Of a DNA stretch of 64,000 nucleotides, positions 16,644 through 25,586 are shown piece after piece (within the stretch, counting starts at the first letter, position 1; each line of letters starts with the position of its first letter). This stretch comes from Streptomyces shenzhenensis. Its GTDB lineage: Bacteria; Actinomycetota; Actinomycetes; Streptomycetales; Streptomycetaceae. A program made the translations under genes and the position numbers. The notes below the pieces were generated by a model. The model was given only the letters and a program-made list of their open reading frames with translations. It was not told the DNA's origin and did not search any database. The stretch is taken from NCBI RefSeq assembly GCF_003688995.1, contig NZ_PENI01000014.1, forward strand, positions 62,001 to 126,000, written 5' to 3'.

Positions 16644-17861
16644 ATGGAGATCGACCTGCTCGACCCCGCCCACTACGTCGTAGGACAGCCCTACGAGCTC
16701 TACAAGTGGCTGCGCGAGAACGACCCGGTGCACTGGCACGCAGAGCACGACGGCGGCCCCGGCTTCTACGCCCTCACCCGGTACGCGGACGTCAAGGCGC
16801 TGGAGACGGAGTCGGACACCTATGGCAACGCCCCGACCACACTGATCAGCGACACGGCCGTGCAGGGGGACGCGACCCACCAGCACCTGATCTTCTCCGA
16901 CCCGCCGCACCACACCCCGCACCGCAAGCTACTCAGCCCGGAACTCAGCGTGATGGCGGTCCGATCCCAGCAGGACGTGCTGGAAGGGCTGGTCAACGCC
17001 ATCATCGACCGCGTCATCGAGAAGGGGGAGTGCAACTTCGTCGACGACATCGCGGGCCGGATGGCCAGCTTCGTCATGGCGGACCTGATCGGCCTCCCGC
17101 GCGAGCAGTCGCTGGTGATGTTCGACGCTGCGGCCACCCTGGCCCGGGGCACCGATCCCTCCCACGGCATCGGTGCCGAGGCCATCTCCACGCTCTACTC
17201 CTGGGCCAGCGACGCCTACCGGGAGCGGATGGCTGAGCCCCGCGAGGACATGCTGACCAAGATCGCCCACGCGGAGGTACTGGACATCCCGTTCGACGAG
17301 CACCAGTTCCAGCTGGACTTCCAGCTGCTGGTCTCGGCCGGCAGCGACACCTCGCGCAACGTGCTCGCCACCGGCATGAACCGACTGTTCCAGAACCCCG
17401 AGGCGCACCGCACACTCATCGAGGACCCGTCGCTGGTGCCTCAGGCGGTGGAGGAGATGCTTCGGTTCGACCCGCCCATCGTGTTCCAGCGCCGCACCGC
17501 CACGCGCGACGCCGAATTCTCCGGTGTCGCCGTGACCAAGGGGACCAAGCTGGTCAGCTACTACGGCGCGGCCAACCGGGACCCGGAGATGTTCGTCGAC
17601 CCGGACAGCTTCGACATCCACCGCTCCCCCAACCCGCACCTCGCATTCGGCGCCGGGCGGCACTTCTGCCTCGGCTCGCATCTGGCCCGGGCCGAACTGG
17701 TGGCCATGTTCACGGCGCTGGTCACCCGGCTTCCCGACCTCAGCCCGGCCGGCGAGGTGGCGTGGCACCAGCACCCGCAGACCCCCTCGGTGGTGGGACC
17801 GTTCGAGATCCCGGTCCGCTTCACCCCCGGCGAGCGGGTCGGGGACGCCGTGCTCGCCTGA
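16644..17861 (+). CDS. cytochrome P450
   Basis: This soluble bacterial P450 of 405 residues has the I-helix oxygen-activation motif AGSDTS, the ExxR motif in EEMLRF, and the heme-binding loop FGAGRHFCLGS with the thiolate ligand at Cys342. It would hydroxylate a hydrophobic substrate using electrons from a ferredoxin and ferredoxin reductase. The reductase may be the gene at 43100-44287, but no ferredoxin gene is visible. ATG at 16644 follows GAGGTG. It is only distantly similar to the tandem P450 pair at 37709-40209. Confidence 0.95.
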   Translation: MEIDLLDPAHYVVGQPYELYKWLRENDPVHWHAEHDGGPGFYALTRYADVKALETESDTYGNAPTTLISDTAVQGDATHQHLIFSDPPHHTPHRKLLSPELSVMAVRSQQDVLEGLVNAIIDRVIEKGECNFVDDIAGRMASFVMADLIGLPREQSLVMFDAAATLARGTDPSHGIGAEAISTLYSWASDAYRERMAEPREDMLTKIAHAEVLDIPFDEHQFQLDFQLLVSAGSDTSRNVLATGMNRLFQNPEAHRTLIEDPSLVPQAVEEMLRFDPPIVFQRRTATRDAEFSGVAVTKGTKLVSYYGAANRDPEMFVDPDSFDIHRSPNPHLAFGAGRHFCLGSHLARAELVAMFTALVTRLPDLSPAGEVAWHQHPQTPSVVGPFEIPVRFTPGERVGDAVLA

Positions 17862-17869
17862 GTCGAGCC

Positions 17870-17890
17870 TGTAATGCTCATGTTATGTTG
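17870..17890 (+). promoter_or_regulatory. candidate regulatory motif upstream of the acyl-CoA dehydrogenase operon
   Basis: TGTAATGCTC followed closely by GTTATG lies about 45 bases before the operon start. A similar pair, TGTCATGCTC and GTTATG, is found at 53346-53370 before a flavoprotein gene. Confidence 0.3.
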
Positions 17891-17933
17891 AAGTAGTTCG
17901 TCGACTTCACCCTTGTTGCTGCCTAGGAGCCCG

Positions 17934-19130
17934 ATGACCCCATCGCCGACGACCACGCCCGACGCCGAGCTGGTCGAGGCCACCGCCCGCCGGGTGGTGG
18001 CCGAGCACCCACCCACCTCGACTCCGCTCCCCGAGCTGATGGGCGCCTGGTACGACGCCGGGCTGACGTGGGTTCACTTCCCGGTCGGGCTCGGCGGCCT
18101 GGAGGCATCCCGCGCCCTGCAGCCGCTGGCCAACCGGGTGATGCGAGAGGCCGGCGGGCCCGAGCCCCGGACGGTGAACACCATCGGCTACGGCATCGTG
18201 GCCGGCACGATCCGCCGCTACGCGGACCGGGAGTTCGCCGCCCGCCGGTTGCGCCCGCTGGCCACCGGCGAGGAGAAGTGGTGCCAGCTGTTCAGCGAGC
18301 CGGGCGCAGGGTCCGACCTGGCCGGCCTGGCCACCCGTGCGGTCCGCGACGGCGACGGCTGGCGGGTGAACGGCCAGAAGGTCTGGAACAGCCTGGCCCA
18401 CCTCTCCCGCTGGGCGATCCTGCTGGCCCGCACCGATCCCGACGTGCCGAAGCACAAGGGCCTGACCTATTTCGTGGTCGACATGCAGTCTCCGGGAATC
18501 ACCGTGCGGCCACTGCGCCAGATCACCGGGCGGGCTGCGTTCAACGAGGTGTTCCTCGACGACGTGTTCATCCCTGACAGCCAGCGGTTCGGCGAGGTCG
18601 GCGAGGGCTGGATCGTCGCCAACAGCACCCTCGGCGACGAACGGACCTCGCTCGGCGACCGCGTGGCGGCCCGCGGCAGCGGCGTGATCGCCGACGCCCT
18701 GGCCCTGTGGGCGGCTCACCCCGAGCGCCACGACCCGGTGCTGCGGGACCGACTGGTCCGGCTCTGGGTCCGGGCGGAGACGCAGAGGCTGACCGGCGAC
18801 CGGGCCCGGGTGGCCGCCAGCAAGGGGGTGGCCGGTGCCGAGAGCGCGATCATCAAGCTGCTCAACTCCGAACTGGCCCAGGCAGTCTACGAGTTCTGTC
18901 TGGAACTGCTCGGCCCCGAGGGCACCCTGATCGACACTTATTCACTCGATGCTCCGGACGACGAGTCCGGCCCGACCGCGATCCAGCGCAAGTACCTGCG
19001 TTCCCGCGCCACCACGCTCGAGGGCGGCACCTCGGAGATCATGCGCAACGTCATCGGCGAACGCTTCCTCAAGCTGCCGCAGGAACTGCGCGCCGACAAG
19101 GGCATCGCCTGGAAGGACATCCCCCGATGA
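17934..19130 (+). CDS. acyl-CoA dehydrogenase, subunit 1
   Basis: This 398-residue flavoprotein shows the ACAD middle-domain segment QLFSEPGAGSDLAGLATRA, the KVWNSLAHLS flavin region and the C-terminal EGGTSEIMRNVIGER, where the Glu corresponds to the usual catalytic base. It makes an alpha,beta-unsaturated CoA ester. TAGGAGC precedes the ATG. Its stop overlaps the start of a second, divergent ACAD. Such adjacent pairs form alpha2-beta2 heterotetramers in mycobacterial steroid catabolism, and the same arrangement is likely here. Confidence 0.92.
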   Translation: MTPSPTTTPDAELVEATARRVVAEHPPTSTPLPELMGAWYDAGLTWVHFPVGLGGLEASRALQPLANRVMREAGGPEPRTVNTIGYGIVAGTIRRYADREFAARRLRPLATGEEKWCQLFSEPGAGSDLAGLATRAVRDGDGWRVNGQKVWNSLAHLSRWAILLARTDPDVPKHKGLTYFVVDMQSPGITVRPLRQITGRAAFNEVFLDDVFIPDSQRFGEVGEGWIVANSTLGDERTSLGDRVAARGSGVIADALALWAAHPERHDPVLRDRLVRLWVRAETQRLTGDRARVAASKGVAGAESAIIKLLNSELAQAVYEFCLELLGPEGTLIDTYSLDAPDDESGPTAIQRKYLRSRATTLEGGTSEIMRNVIGERFLKLPQELRADKGIAWKDIPR

Positions 19131-20257
19131 CGCAGGAGTTCGAGTTCGACGACGAGATCGTCGAACTGCGCTCGATGGTCCGCGAGTTCTGCGCTGAGTT
19201 CTCCCCCGAGGCCCTGGTCCGCGAGCACATGGAGTCCGAACTCGGCTACGACCCGGCGCTCTGGCGTCGGCTGGGCACCGATATCGGCGTCCTCGGCCTG
19301 GCAGTCCCCGAGGCTTACGACGGCGACGGCGTCGGGCTGGTCGCCCAGGCTGTCGTTGTCGACGAGCTCGGCGCGGCCTTGGTCTGCGGTCCGGTGCTCG
19401 GCACCCTCGCCTTGGCCATGCCGACGCTGGTGGCGCTTGCCGACGAGGACGCCAAGCGCGAACTGCTGCCGTCGCTGTGCTCCGGCGAGCACGTGGCCAC
19501 GCTGGTCGCGCCGCTCGCCACCGGAGTCCTGGACGAGAGGGCCGTCACCATCGAGGCCACCGAGAACGACGGCTGGCGCCTCACCGGCGAAGTGGCCCAG
19601 GTCCCCGACGGCGCCGCCGCCGACACACTGCTGGTGCTGGCCCGCACCTCAGACGGCCTGGCGCTGTTCGCCGTAGCGGGGGACGCCGACGGCCTGACCC
19701 GCACCGCGCTCACCACACTCGACCTCACGCGCCGGCAGGCTGCAGTCTCCTTCGCCGCGACGCCGGCACAGCTGCTCGCCTCCGGCACCGAGGCGGTCGG
19801 CGCCGTCGAGCGGGCCGCGCTGGTGGCCTCGGTGCTGCTGGCCGTCGAGTCGGTCGGCGGGGCGCAGCGGATGCTCGACGTCACCGTCGCGCACGTCAGC
19901 ACGCGCAAGCAGTTCGGCCAGCCGGTCGGCGCGTTCCAGGCGGTCAAGCACCGCTGCGCGAACCTGCTGATCGCGGTCGAGACCGCCCGGTCGGCGGCCT
20001 ACCACGGCGTCTGGGCACTGCAGGACGGCACCGACGACCCGCAGCTCGCGGCCGGGCTGGCCAAGGCCGCGGCGAGCGAGTCCTACCAAGCGGTCAGCGC
20101 CGGGGCGATCCAACTCCACGGCGGCCTCGGCTTCACCTGGGAGGGCTCGCCCCACCTGTACTTCAAGCGGGCCAGCACCAACGGTCTGACCCTGGGCACC
20201 GCCACGCAGCACCTCGACCGGGTCGCAGCCCTGACCCTCGACGCGGTCTCGGCCTGA
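19127..20257 (+). CDS. acyl-CoA dehydrogenase, subunit 2
   Basis: This 376-residue ACAD-like protein has the C-terminal domain segments STRKQFGQPVGAFQAVKH and IQLHGGLGFTWE but a degenerate middle domain, lacking the usual TEPxxGSD-type flavin segment. That fits the non-catalytic or structural partner of a heteromeric ACAD. ATG overlaps the preceding stop (ATGA). It is the second gene of the operon that continues with the GMC oxidoreductase, hot-dog hydratase and CitE-type lyase. Confidence 0.9.
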   Translation: MTQEFEFDDEIVELRSMVREFCAEFSPEALVREHMESELGYDPALWRRLGTDIGVLGLAVPEAYDGDGVGLVAQAVVVDELGAALVCGPVLGTLALAMPTLVALADEDAKRELLPSLCSGEHVATLVAPLATGVLDERAVTIEATENDGWRLTGEVAQVPDGAAADTLLVLARTSDGLALFAVAGDADGLTRTALTTLDLTRRQAAVSFAATPAQLLASGTEAVGAVERAALVASVLLAVESVGGAQRMLDVTVAHVSTRKQFGQPVGAFQAVKHRCANLLIAVETARSAAYHGVWALQDGTDDPQLAAGLAKAAASESYQAVSAGAIQLHGGLGFTWEGSPHLYFKRASTNGLTLGTATQHLDRVAALTLDAVSA

Positions 20258-20270
20258 GTTCGGAGGAACC

Positions 20271-21878
20271 ATGGAGTTCGACTACGTCATCATCGGCTCC
20301 GGCGCGGGCGGCTCGGTCCTGGCCGAGCGGATCTCGGCCGGGTCCCGAGCCACCGTTCTGGTGATCGAGGCCGGCAGGCACGACCGCAACCCGATGCATC
20401 TGGTGCCCAAGGGCTTCTTCTTCACCATGCACTCCGACCGCTACGCGAAAAAGTTCACCGCCGGACCGTTCGGGCCCGAGAACGCCACCGATGCCTGGTG
20501 GCGCGGCCGCGTCGTCGGCGGTTCGACCACCATCAACGGTCTGGTCTGGAACCGCGGCTGGGCCGGCGACTTCGACCGCCTGGTCGAGGAGGGCAATCCC
20601 GGCTGGGGCTGGGACACCTTCCTGGACGCCTACAAACACTTGGAGTCCTTCCAGCTCGGCGCCTCCGACCTGCACGGCGGCAGCGGCCCGGTGAGCGTCG
20701 AGCTCACCGCACCGACCGAGCCGGTGTCCGAGGCGTTCATGGCCTCTTGCGCCGCGGCCGGAGTAAAGCGCGTGCTCGACATCAACGGCTCCGACGACGA
20801 GCGCACCGGCTACACGCAGTTCTCCACCAGGCGCGGGCTGCGCGTCACCGCCGCCAGCGCCTTCCTGCGGCCGGCGCTCAAACGCGGCAACGTCACGCTG
20901 GCCACCGGAACGGAGGTGGGGCGGATCCGCTTCGACGGCACCCGTGCAGTCGGCGTACTCGCCCGGCACAAGGGGCAGCAGATCGAGATCCGGGCCCGTA
21001 AGGAGGTCCTGGTCTGCGGCGGCTCCCTGGACACCCCGACGCTCCTGGAACGCTCCGGTGTCGGGCAGGAGGACGTGCTCGCACGGGCCGGCGTGAAGCT
21101 CGTCGTGAACAGCCCGAACGTCGGCGAGAAGCTCAACGAACACCGCGGACTGCGTTTCATGTACAAGATCCGGCCGGGCGCCGCCGGCGGATTCAACCCG
21201 CTCGTGAACACCCAGGCCAAACGGATGTACCAGGGGGCGAAGTACCTGGTCCGCCGAGACGGGATCATCGCCGCCGGCTCAGCCACATGCCTGGTCTACT
21301 TCAAGGCCGACCCCGCGTCCGACCGCCCGGACACCTGCGGCTTCTTCAATCCCCTCTCGATGAAGGGGAAGACGATGCACAACGACAAGCTCGCCGTCGA
21401 CAACGAGCCGGGCCTGATGCTCGCCGCATACCCGCTTCGCCCGACCAGCCGCGGCCACATCCACATCACCGGCCCGGACCCCGAGGACCCGGTGGCGATC
21501 CAACCCAACTTCCTCGACACCGAGGCGGACCGGCGGATCCTGTCCAAGGTCGGCGGGCGCGTACGCGAGCTGTTCGGCAGCGGCCCGGTGGCCGACCTGA
21601 TCACCGAGGAGCGGATCCCCGGCCCCGGCGTTCGGACCGAGGCCGACTTCGAGCAGGTCGGCCTGTTCCAGGGCGCCTCCGGCTACCACCCGCTGGGTAG
21701 CTGCGCGATGGGTCCGGGCTCCGACGACGTCGTTGACGAGCGCATGCGTGTGCGGGGCACGACCGGGCTGCGGGTGGTCGACGCGTCGGTGTTCCCGCAC
21801 CAACCCTCGGGCAACACCTCGGCGCCGACGCAGGCGCTGGCCTGGCACGCGGCGTCGCTGATCCTGGAGGACGCGTGA
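20271..21878 (+). CDS. GMC-family flavin alcohol oxidoreductase
   Basis: This 535-residue glucose-methanol-choline family enzyme has the FAD motif GSGAGG near residue 10, the second GMC segment RGRVVGGSTTING, and a C-terminus with the catalytic His in GYHPLGSCAMG and PSGNTSAPTQ. It oxidises an alcohol to an aldehyde or ketone, passing electrons to oxygen or the respiratory chain. GGAGG lies upstream of the ATG, 13 bases after the ACAD stop. Its place inside a CoA-ester operon suggests the alcohol is a pathway intermediate. Relation to mycofactocin-linked GMC enzymes cannot be judged by eye. Confidence 0.92.
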   Translation: MEFDYVIIGSGAGGSVLAERISAGSRATVLVIEAGRHDRNPMHLVPKGFFFTMHSDRYAKKFTAGPFGPENATDAWWRGRVVGGSTTINGLVWNRGWAGDFDRLVEEGNPGWGWDTFLDAYKHLESFQLGASDLHGGSGPVSVELTAPTEPVSEAFMASCAAAGVKRVLDINGSDDERTGYTQFSTRRGLRVTAASAFLRPALKRGNVTLATGTEVGRIRFDGTRAVGVLARHKGQQIEIRARKEVLVCGGSLDTPTLLERSGVGQEDVLARAGVKLVVNSPNVGEKLNEHRGLRFMYKIRPGAAGGFNPLVNTQAKRMYQGAKYLVRRDGIIAAGSATCLVYFKADPASDRPDTCGFFNPLSMKGKTMHNDKLAVDNEPGLMLAAYPLRPTSRGHIHITGPDPEDPVAIQPNFLDTEADRRILSKVGGRVRELFGSGPVADLITEERIPGPGVRTEADFEQVGLFQGASGYHPLGSCAMGPGSDDVVDERMRVRGTTGLRVVDASVFPHQPSGNTSAPTQALAWHAASLILEDA

Positions 21879-22870
21879 CGGCGGTCCGCGGTCCCTACGT
21901 CGACGAGCTGCGGATCGGCCAGGTCTTCGACGAAGCCCCGGCCCTCACGCTGACCGACGGCCTGGTCGCCGCGCACCGCGCGATCGTGGGGAACCGGCTG
22001 CGGATCAGCCTCGATCAGGGGCTGGCCGTGGCCGTGGCGGGCGTCCCCGCGCTGGCGCCCCCGGCCCTGGTGTGGGACGTCTCGATCGGGCAGTCCACGA
22101 CCGTGACGCAGCACGTCAAAGCCAACCTGTTCTACCGGGGGCTGTGTTTCCGCCGGTTCCCCGCGGTGGGCGACACCCTGTCCACGGTGACCACGGTCGA
22201 GGGGCTGCGGGAGAACCGCCGTCGCGAGGGGCGGACGCCCACCGGCGTCGCCGCTCTGCACATCATCACCACCGACCAGGCCGGCCGTACGGTGCTTGAC
22301 TACTGGCGCTGCGCGATGCTGCCGCTCTCCTCGGCCGACGCCTGGGTCGAGCGCCAGGACGACCTCGACTCCGTCGGGCGGACGCCGTCCCGCGCCGAAC
22401 TGGGCGCGCCCGTGGCCGGCTGGAAGCTGGCGGCCTTCCGCGAGCGCGTACCGGGGCCGCACTTCGCCGACCTGGAACCGGGCGCGAGCTGGACGGTTGA
22501 GGGGTGCGACGTCGTCTCCAGCGCGCCCGAGCTGGCCCGGCTGACCGGCAACCTGGCTGCGGTGCACCACGACGCTGCGGCCGCCGGCGGGCGGCGGCTG
22601 GTCTACGGCGGGCACACCATCGGGCTGGCGCTGCATCAGGTGACACGGACACTGCCGGCGCTGGTCACCGTGACCGGCTGGGACGGCTGCGACCACGTCG
22701 GCCCCGTGCACGAAAACGACGCGCTCGCAGCCACGGTGTCCGTCACCGGCCTGGAGCCGCTGCCGGGCGGCGGCGGGCTGGCCGACCTGCGCTGCCTGGT
22801 GGACTCCCACGGCCCCGGCGGCGACGCCCGGCCGGTGCTCGACTGGCGGTTCACGGCGGTGCTGGCGTGA
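21875..22870 (+). CDS. double hot-dog MaoC-like hydratase (mesaconyl-CoA-hydratase-like)
   Basis: This 331-residue protein looks like two fused hot-dog (MaoC/mesaconyl-CoA hydratase) domains, about residues 10-155 and 175-331. Segments such as RGLCFRRFPAVGDTLS and the later YGGHTIGLALHQ fit the active-site helix and loop of this group. It would add water to an enoyl-CoA. The GTG overlaps the GMC stop, and the next gene is a CitE-type lyase, the same pairing as mesaconyl-CoA hydratase with beta-methylmalyl-CoA lyase. The true substrate may be different. Confidence 0.8.
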   Translation: MTAVRGPYVDELRIGQVFDEAPALTLTDGLVAAHRAIVGNRLRISLDQGLAVAVAGVPALAPPALVWDVSIGQSTTVTQHVKANLFYRGLCFRRFPAVGDTLSTVTTVEGLRENRRREGRTPTGVAALHIITTDQAGRTVLDYWRCAMLPLSSADAWVERQDDLDSVGRTPSRAELGAPVAGWKLAAFRERVPGPHFADLEPGASWTVEGCDVVSSAPELARLTGNLAAVHHDAAAAGGRRLVYGGHTIGLALHQVTRTLPALVTVTGWDGCDHVGPVHENDALAATVSVTGLEPLPGGGGLADLRCLVDSHGPGGDARPVLDWRFTAVLA

Positions 22871-23676
22871 ACGCCGGCTCGGCCCGCAGTTTCCTGTTCG
22901 TGCCGGGCGACCGGCCGGAGCGGTTCACCAAGGCCGCCGAGAGCGGGGCGGACGCTGTCGTGCTGGACCTGGAGGACGCCGTCGCGCCCGCGGTCAAGGC
23001 GGAAGCGCTGGAGCACGTCGTCGCGTGGCTGGGCGCGGGGAATGCCGCCGTCGTCCGCGTGAACGCCGCCGGGACTCCGACACACGACGCCGAGCTGGCC
23101 GCTCTGGCCGGCACTGGCGCCGTCGTCATGCTGCCCAAGACCGACTCGGCCGCCCAGGTCGCCGCGGTCCGTGCTCGCGTCGGCGAGGTGCTGGCCCTGG
23201 TGGAGACGCCGCGGGGCGTGACCGCGGCCGACGAGATCGCTGCCGCGGGTGTGGTCCGGCTGGCGCTCGGGACCGTCGACCTGGCTGCCGAACTGGGCGT
23301 GGACCCGGCCTCGCCGTCGGCGTTCGCCTACAGTCGCGGCCGGCTGGTGATGGCCTCGGCCGCCGCGGGCCTGCCCGGCCCGGTCGACGGCGTCACCGTC
23401 CGCCTCGACGACCCGGCGGTGCTCGACGTCGACCTCGCCCACGCCCGGGAGCTGGGCCTGGGCGCCAAGCTGTGCATCCACCCCAAGCAGGTCGCCGCCG
23501 TCAACGCCGCGTTCTCGCCCTCGGCCGCCGAGCTGGCTTGGGCCGAGCGGATCGTCTTCGCGGCCGAGGCCTCGTCCTCGGGCGTTGTCGTCGTCGACGG
23601 TGCGATGGTCGACGCGCCCGTGGTGACACGGGCGCGTCGCATCCTCAGTCGCGTTCGACCTCGTCCTTCACTGTGA
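22867..23676 (+). CDS. CitE-like (malyl-CoA/HMG-CoA-type) lyase
   Basis: This 269-residue TIM-barrel protein of the CitE/HpcH family begins RSFLFVPGDRPERFTKA, then has the metal-site segment DAVVLDLEDAV, LALVETPRGV and GAKLCIHPKQV. It would cleave a beta-hydroxyacyl-CoA by retro-aldol reaction to acetyl-CoA plus an oxo-acid, or act as a thioesterase of the same family. GTG overlaps the upstream stop. Its last 32 bases overlap the 3' end of the opposite-strand SnoaL gene. Confidence 0.9.
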   Translation: MNAGSARSFLFVPGDRPERFTKAAESGADAVVLDLEDAVAPAVKAEALEHVVAWLGAGNAAVVRVNAAGTPTHDAELAALAGTGAVVMLPKTDSAAQVAAVRARVGEVLALVETPRGVTAADEIAAAGVVRLALGTVDLAAELGVDPASPSAFAYSRGRLVMASAAAGLPGPVDGVTVRLDDPAVLDVDLAHARELGLGAKLCIHPKQVAAVNAAFSPSAAELAWAERIVFAAEASSSGVVVVDGAMVDAPVVTRARRILSRVRPRPSL

Positions 23677-24091
23677 AGGTGTGCTTCCACTTGAGGAATA
23701 CACGGCGCTCGGTGATGCGCCACCCCTCGGAGGTGCGGGCCAGCGCGTCCTCGTAGGAGCCGCCGCCGGAGACCCGCGTGACCATGCCGTCGTTGGCACG
23801 ACGGCCGGTCTCCATCTGGAAGTGGGAGAACGCCGTCGCGGTGTCGCCGCGGATGGTGACGATCGTGTTGTAGAGCAGGTGTTGCGCGAACAGCCAGGTC
23901 GGGTCGGGCTTGCTCAGCCGCTCTCGCATCTGGTCGCGGGTCTCTCGCTTGCCCCCCATAGGAGTGAAGTCGATGATTCCGTCGGCGGTGAACGCGAGAT
24001 CCCACTCCTCCCACTTGCGCTCGTCGAGGCCGACGGCGTAGTGCCGCATCGCCTTCTCGATGTCGAGCCGGTCCTGGACTTCGTCGCTCAT
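23645..24091 (-). CDS. SnoaL-like protein (148 aa)
   Basis: A small NTF2-like protein with the features DIEKAMRHYAVGLDERKWEEWDLAFTADG at the start and WRITERRVFLKWKHT at the end, similar in layout to the gene at 372-908. Members act as isomerases, dehydratases or stabilising partners. AGGAGAG precedes the ATG and only eight bases separate it from the aldehyde dehydrogenase upstream, so they share a transcript. Its 3' end overlaps the convergent lyase gene. Confidence 0.85.
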   Translation of the reverse strand: MSDEVQDRLDIEKAMRHYAVGLDERKWEEWDLAFTADGIIDFTPMGGKRETRDQMRERLSKPDPTWLFAQHLLYNTIVTIRGDTATAFSHFQMETGRRANDGMVTRVSGGGSYEDALARTSEGWRITERRVFLKWKHTFTVKDEVERD

Positions 24092-24099
24092 CGCTCTCC

Positions 24100-25548
24100 T
24101 CAGTCGCGCCAGTCGATGGTGAAGTACTGGGTCTCGAGGAACTCCTCGAGACCGGCCCGGGCTCCTTCACGGCCCAAGCCGCTCTGCTTCATGCCGCCGA
24201 ACGGAGCGGAGGGATCGGAGACCAGGCCCCGGTTGATCCCGACCATGCCCGCGTCGATGCGCTCGGCCAGGCGCATCGCCCGGCCGAGTTCGCCGGCCAC
24301 CACGTAGGCCGCCAACCCCATCTCGGTGTCGTTGACCATCCGCAGCAAGTGCGCTTCGTCGGCCCACGTCACCAGCGGGGCGACCGGGCCGAAGATCTCG
24401 CTCCGGATGATCTCGGCGTCCGGCGCGACGTTCGTCAGCACGGTCGGGGCGAAGTAGAAGCCTCTGCCCTCCGGAACCGAGGCCTGGTGAGTGATGGTCG
24501 CGCCCGCCAGGACGGCCCGGTCCACCAGCGAGCTGACCTCCTCCACGGCGCGGGCCGAGATCAAGGGACCGATCTCATGACCCTCGACGGCCGCTCCCAC
24601 GCTGAGCTTCTCGACCTCGGCACCGAAGCGGTCGGTGAACGCTCCGGCCACGTCCTCGTGCACGTAGAAGCGGTTCGCCGCGGTACACGCCTGCCCTCCG
24701 CCGCGGAACTTGGCGAGCATTGCTGCCTCCACAGCAACGTCCAGGTCCGCGTCGGCGGTGATCACGAACGGCGCGTTACCGCCCAGCTCCATCGAGGTGT
24801 TGACCACTCGGTCCGCGGCCTGCTTCAGCAGTACTCGGCCGACTTCCGTGGAGCCGGTGAACGAGATCTTCCGGACGCGTGGGTCGGCCAGCCAGGCCGA
24901 TACCAGCGAGCTGGACCGTTTGGTGGGCACGACGTTGACCACGCCGTCGGGAAGACCGGCTTCGACCAGCAGGCGGGTGATGGCCAGCGTGGTCAGCGGG
25001 GTCTCCGAGGCCGGCTTGAGCACCGTGGTGCATCCGGCCGCGAGCGCCGGGGCGAGCTTGCGAGTGGCCATTGCGGCCGGGAAGTTCCAGGGCGTGACCA
25101 AGGCGGCGACGCCGACCGGCTTGTGGGTCACCACGGTCCGGGTGCCTCCCGCCGGAGCCGGCCCGAAATCACCGCCGGTGCGCACCGCTTCTTCGGCGAA
25201 CCAGCGGAAGAACTCCGCGGCATAGGTGACCTCGCCGCGAGCGTCGGCCAGCGCCTTGCCGTTCTCGGCGCTGATCAGGGCGGCCAATTGCTCACGGTCG
25301 CGCAGCATCAGCTCGAAGGTGCGGCGCAGCAGCTCGGAGCGCTCCCGTGGAGCGGTCGTGGCCCAGCCCGGGAAGGCCGCGACGGCGGCATCCACCGCGG
25401 CGACACCGTCGGCCTCGGTCCCGTCCGAGACCCGGGAGACGATGGCTCCCGTGGCTGGGTCCAGGACATCGAACTCACCGGCGGCACCAGGACGCCAGCG
25501 GCCGCCGACGAAGACGTCGGCTCGCTCGTTACTATGCTTGGAGGTCAT
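24100..25548 (-). CDS. aldehyde dehydrogenase (GabD-like)
   Basis: This 482-residue enzyme has DPATGAIVSRV, VTPWNFPAAM, the Glu in MELGGNAPF, and the catalytic Cys in GGGQACTAANRF, which is the pattern of succinate-semialdehyde-type dehydrogenases. ATG at 25548 fits the family N-terminus but has no ribosome site. AATAAT lies six bases upstream of it, as in leaderless actinobacterial promoters. GGTC and GACC repeats overlap the start. It follows the Nramp gene after 38 bases and precedes a SnoaL gene. A TTG at 25590 is a less likely start. Confidence 0.92.
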   Translation of the reverse strand: MTSKHSNERADVFVGGRWRPGAAGEFDVLDPATGAIVSRVSDGTEADGVAAVDAAVAAFPGWATTAPRERSELLRRTFELMLRDREQLAALISAENGKALADARGEVTYAAEFFRWFAEEAVRTGGDFGPAPAGGTRTVVTHKPVGVAALVTPWNFPAAMATRKLAPALAAGCTTVLKPASETPLTTLAITRLLVEAGLPDGVVNVVPTKRSSSLVSAWLADPRVRKISFTGSTEVGRVLLKQAADRVVNTSMELGGNAPFVITADADLDVAVEAAMLAKFRGGGQACTAANRFYVHEDVAGAFTDRFGAEVEKLSVGAAVEGHEIGPLISARAVEEVSSLVDRAVLAGATITHQASVPEGRGFYFAPTVLTNVAPDAEIIRSEIFGPVAPLVTWADEAHLLRMVNDTEMGLAAYVVAGELGRAMRLAERIDAGMVGINRGLVSDPSAPFGGMKQSGLGREGARAGLEEFLETQYFTIDWRD

Positions 25549-25586
25549 AAGACCATTATTACGAACATGATTCGGGTCGTCCAGGC

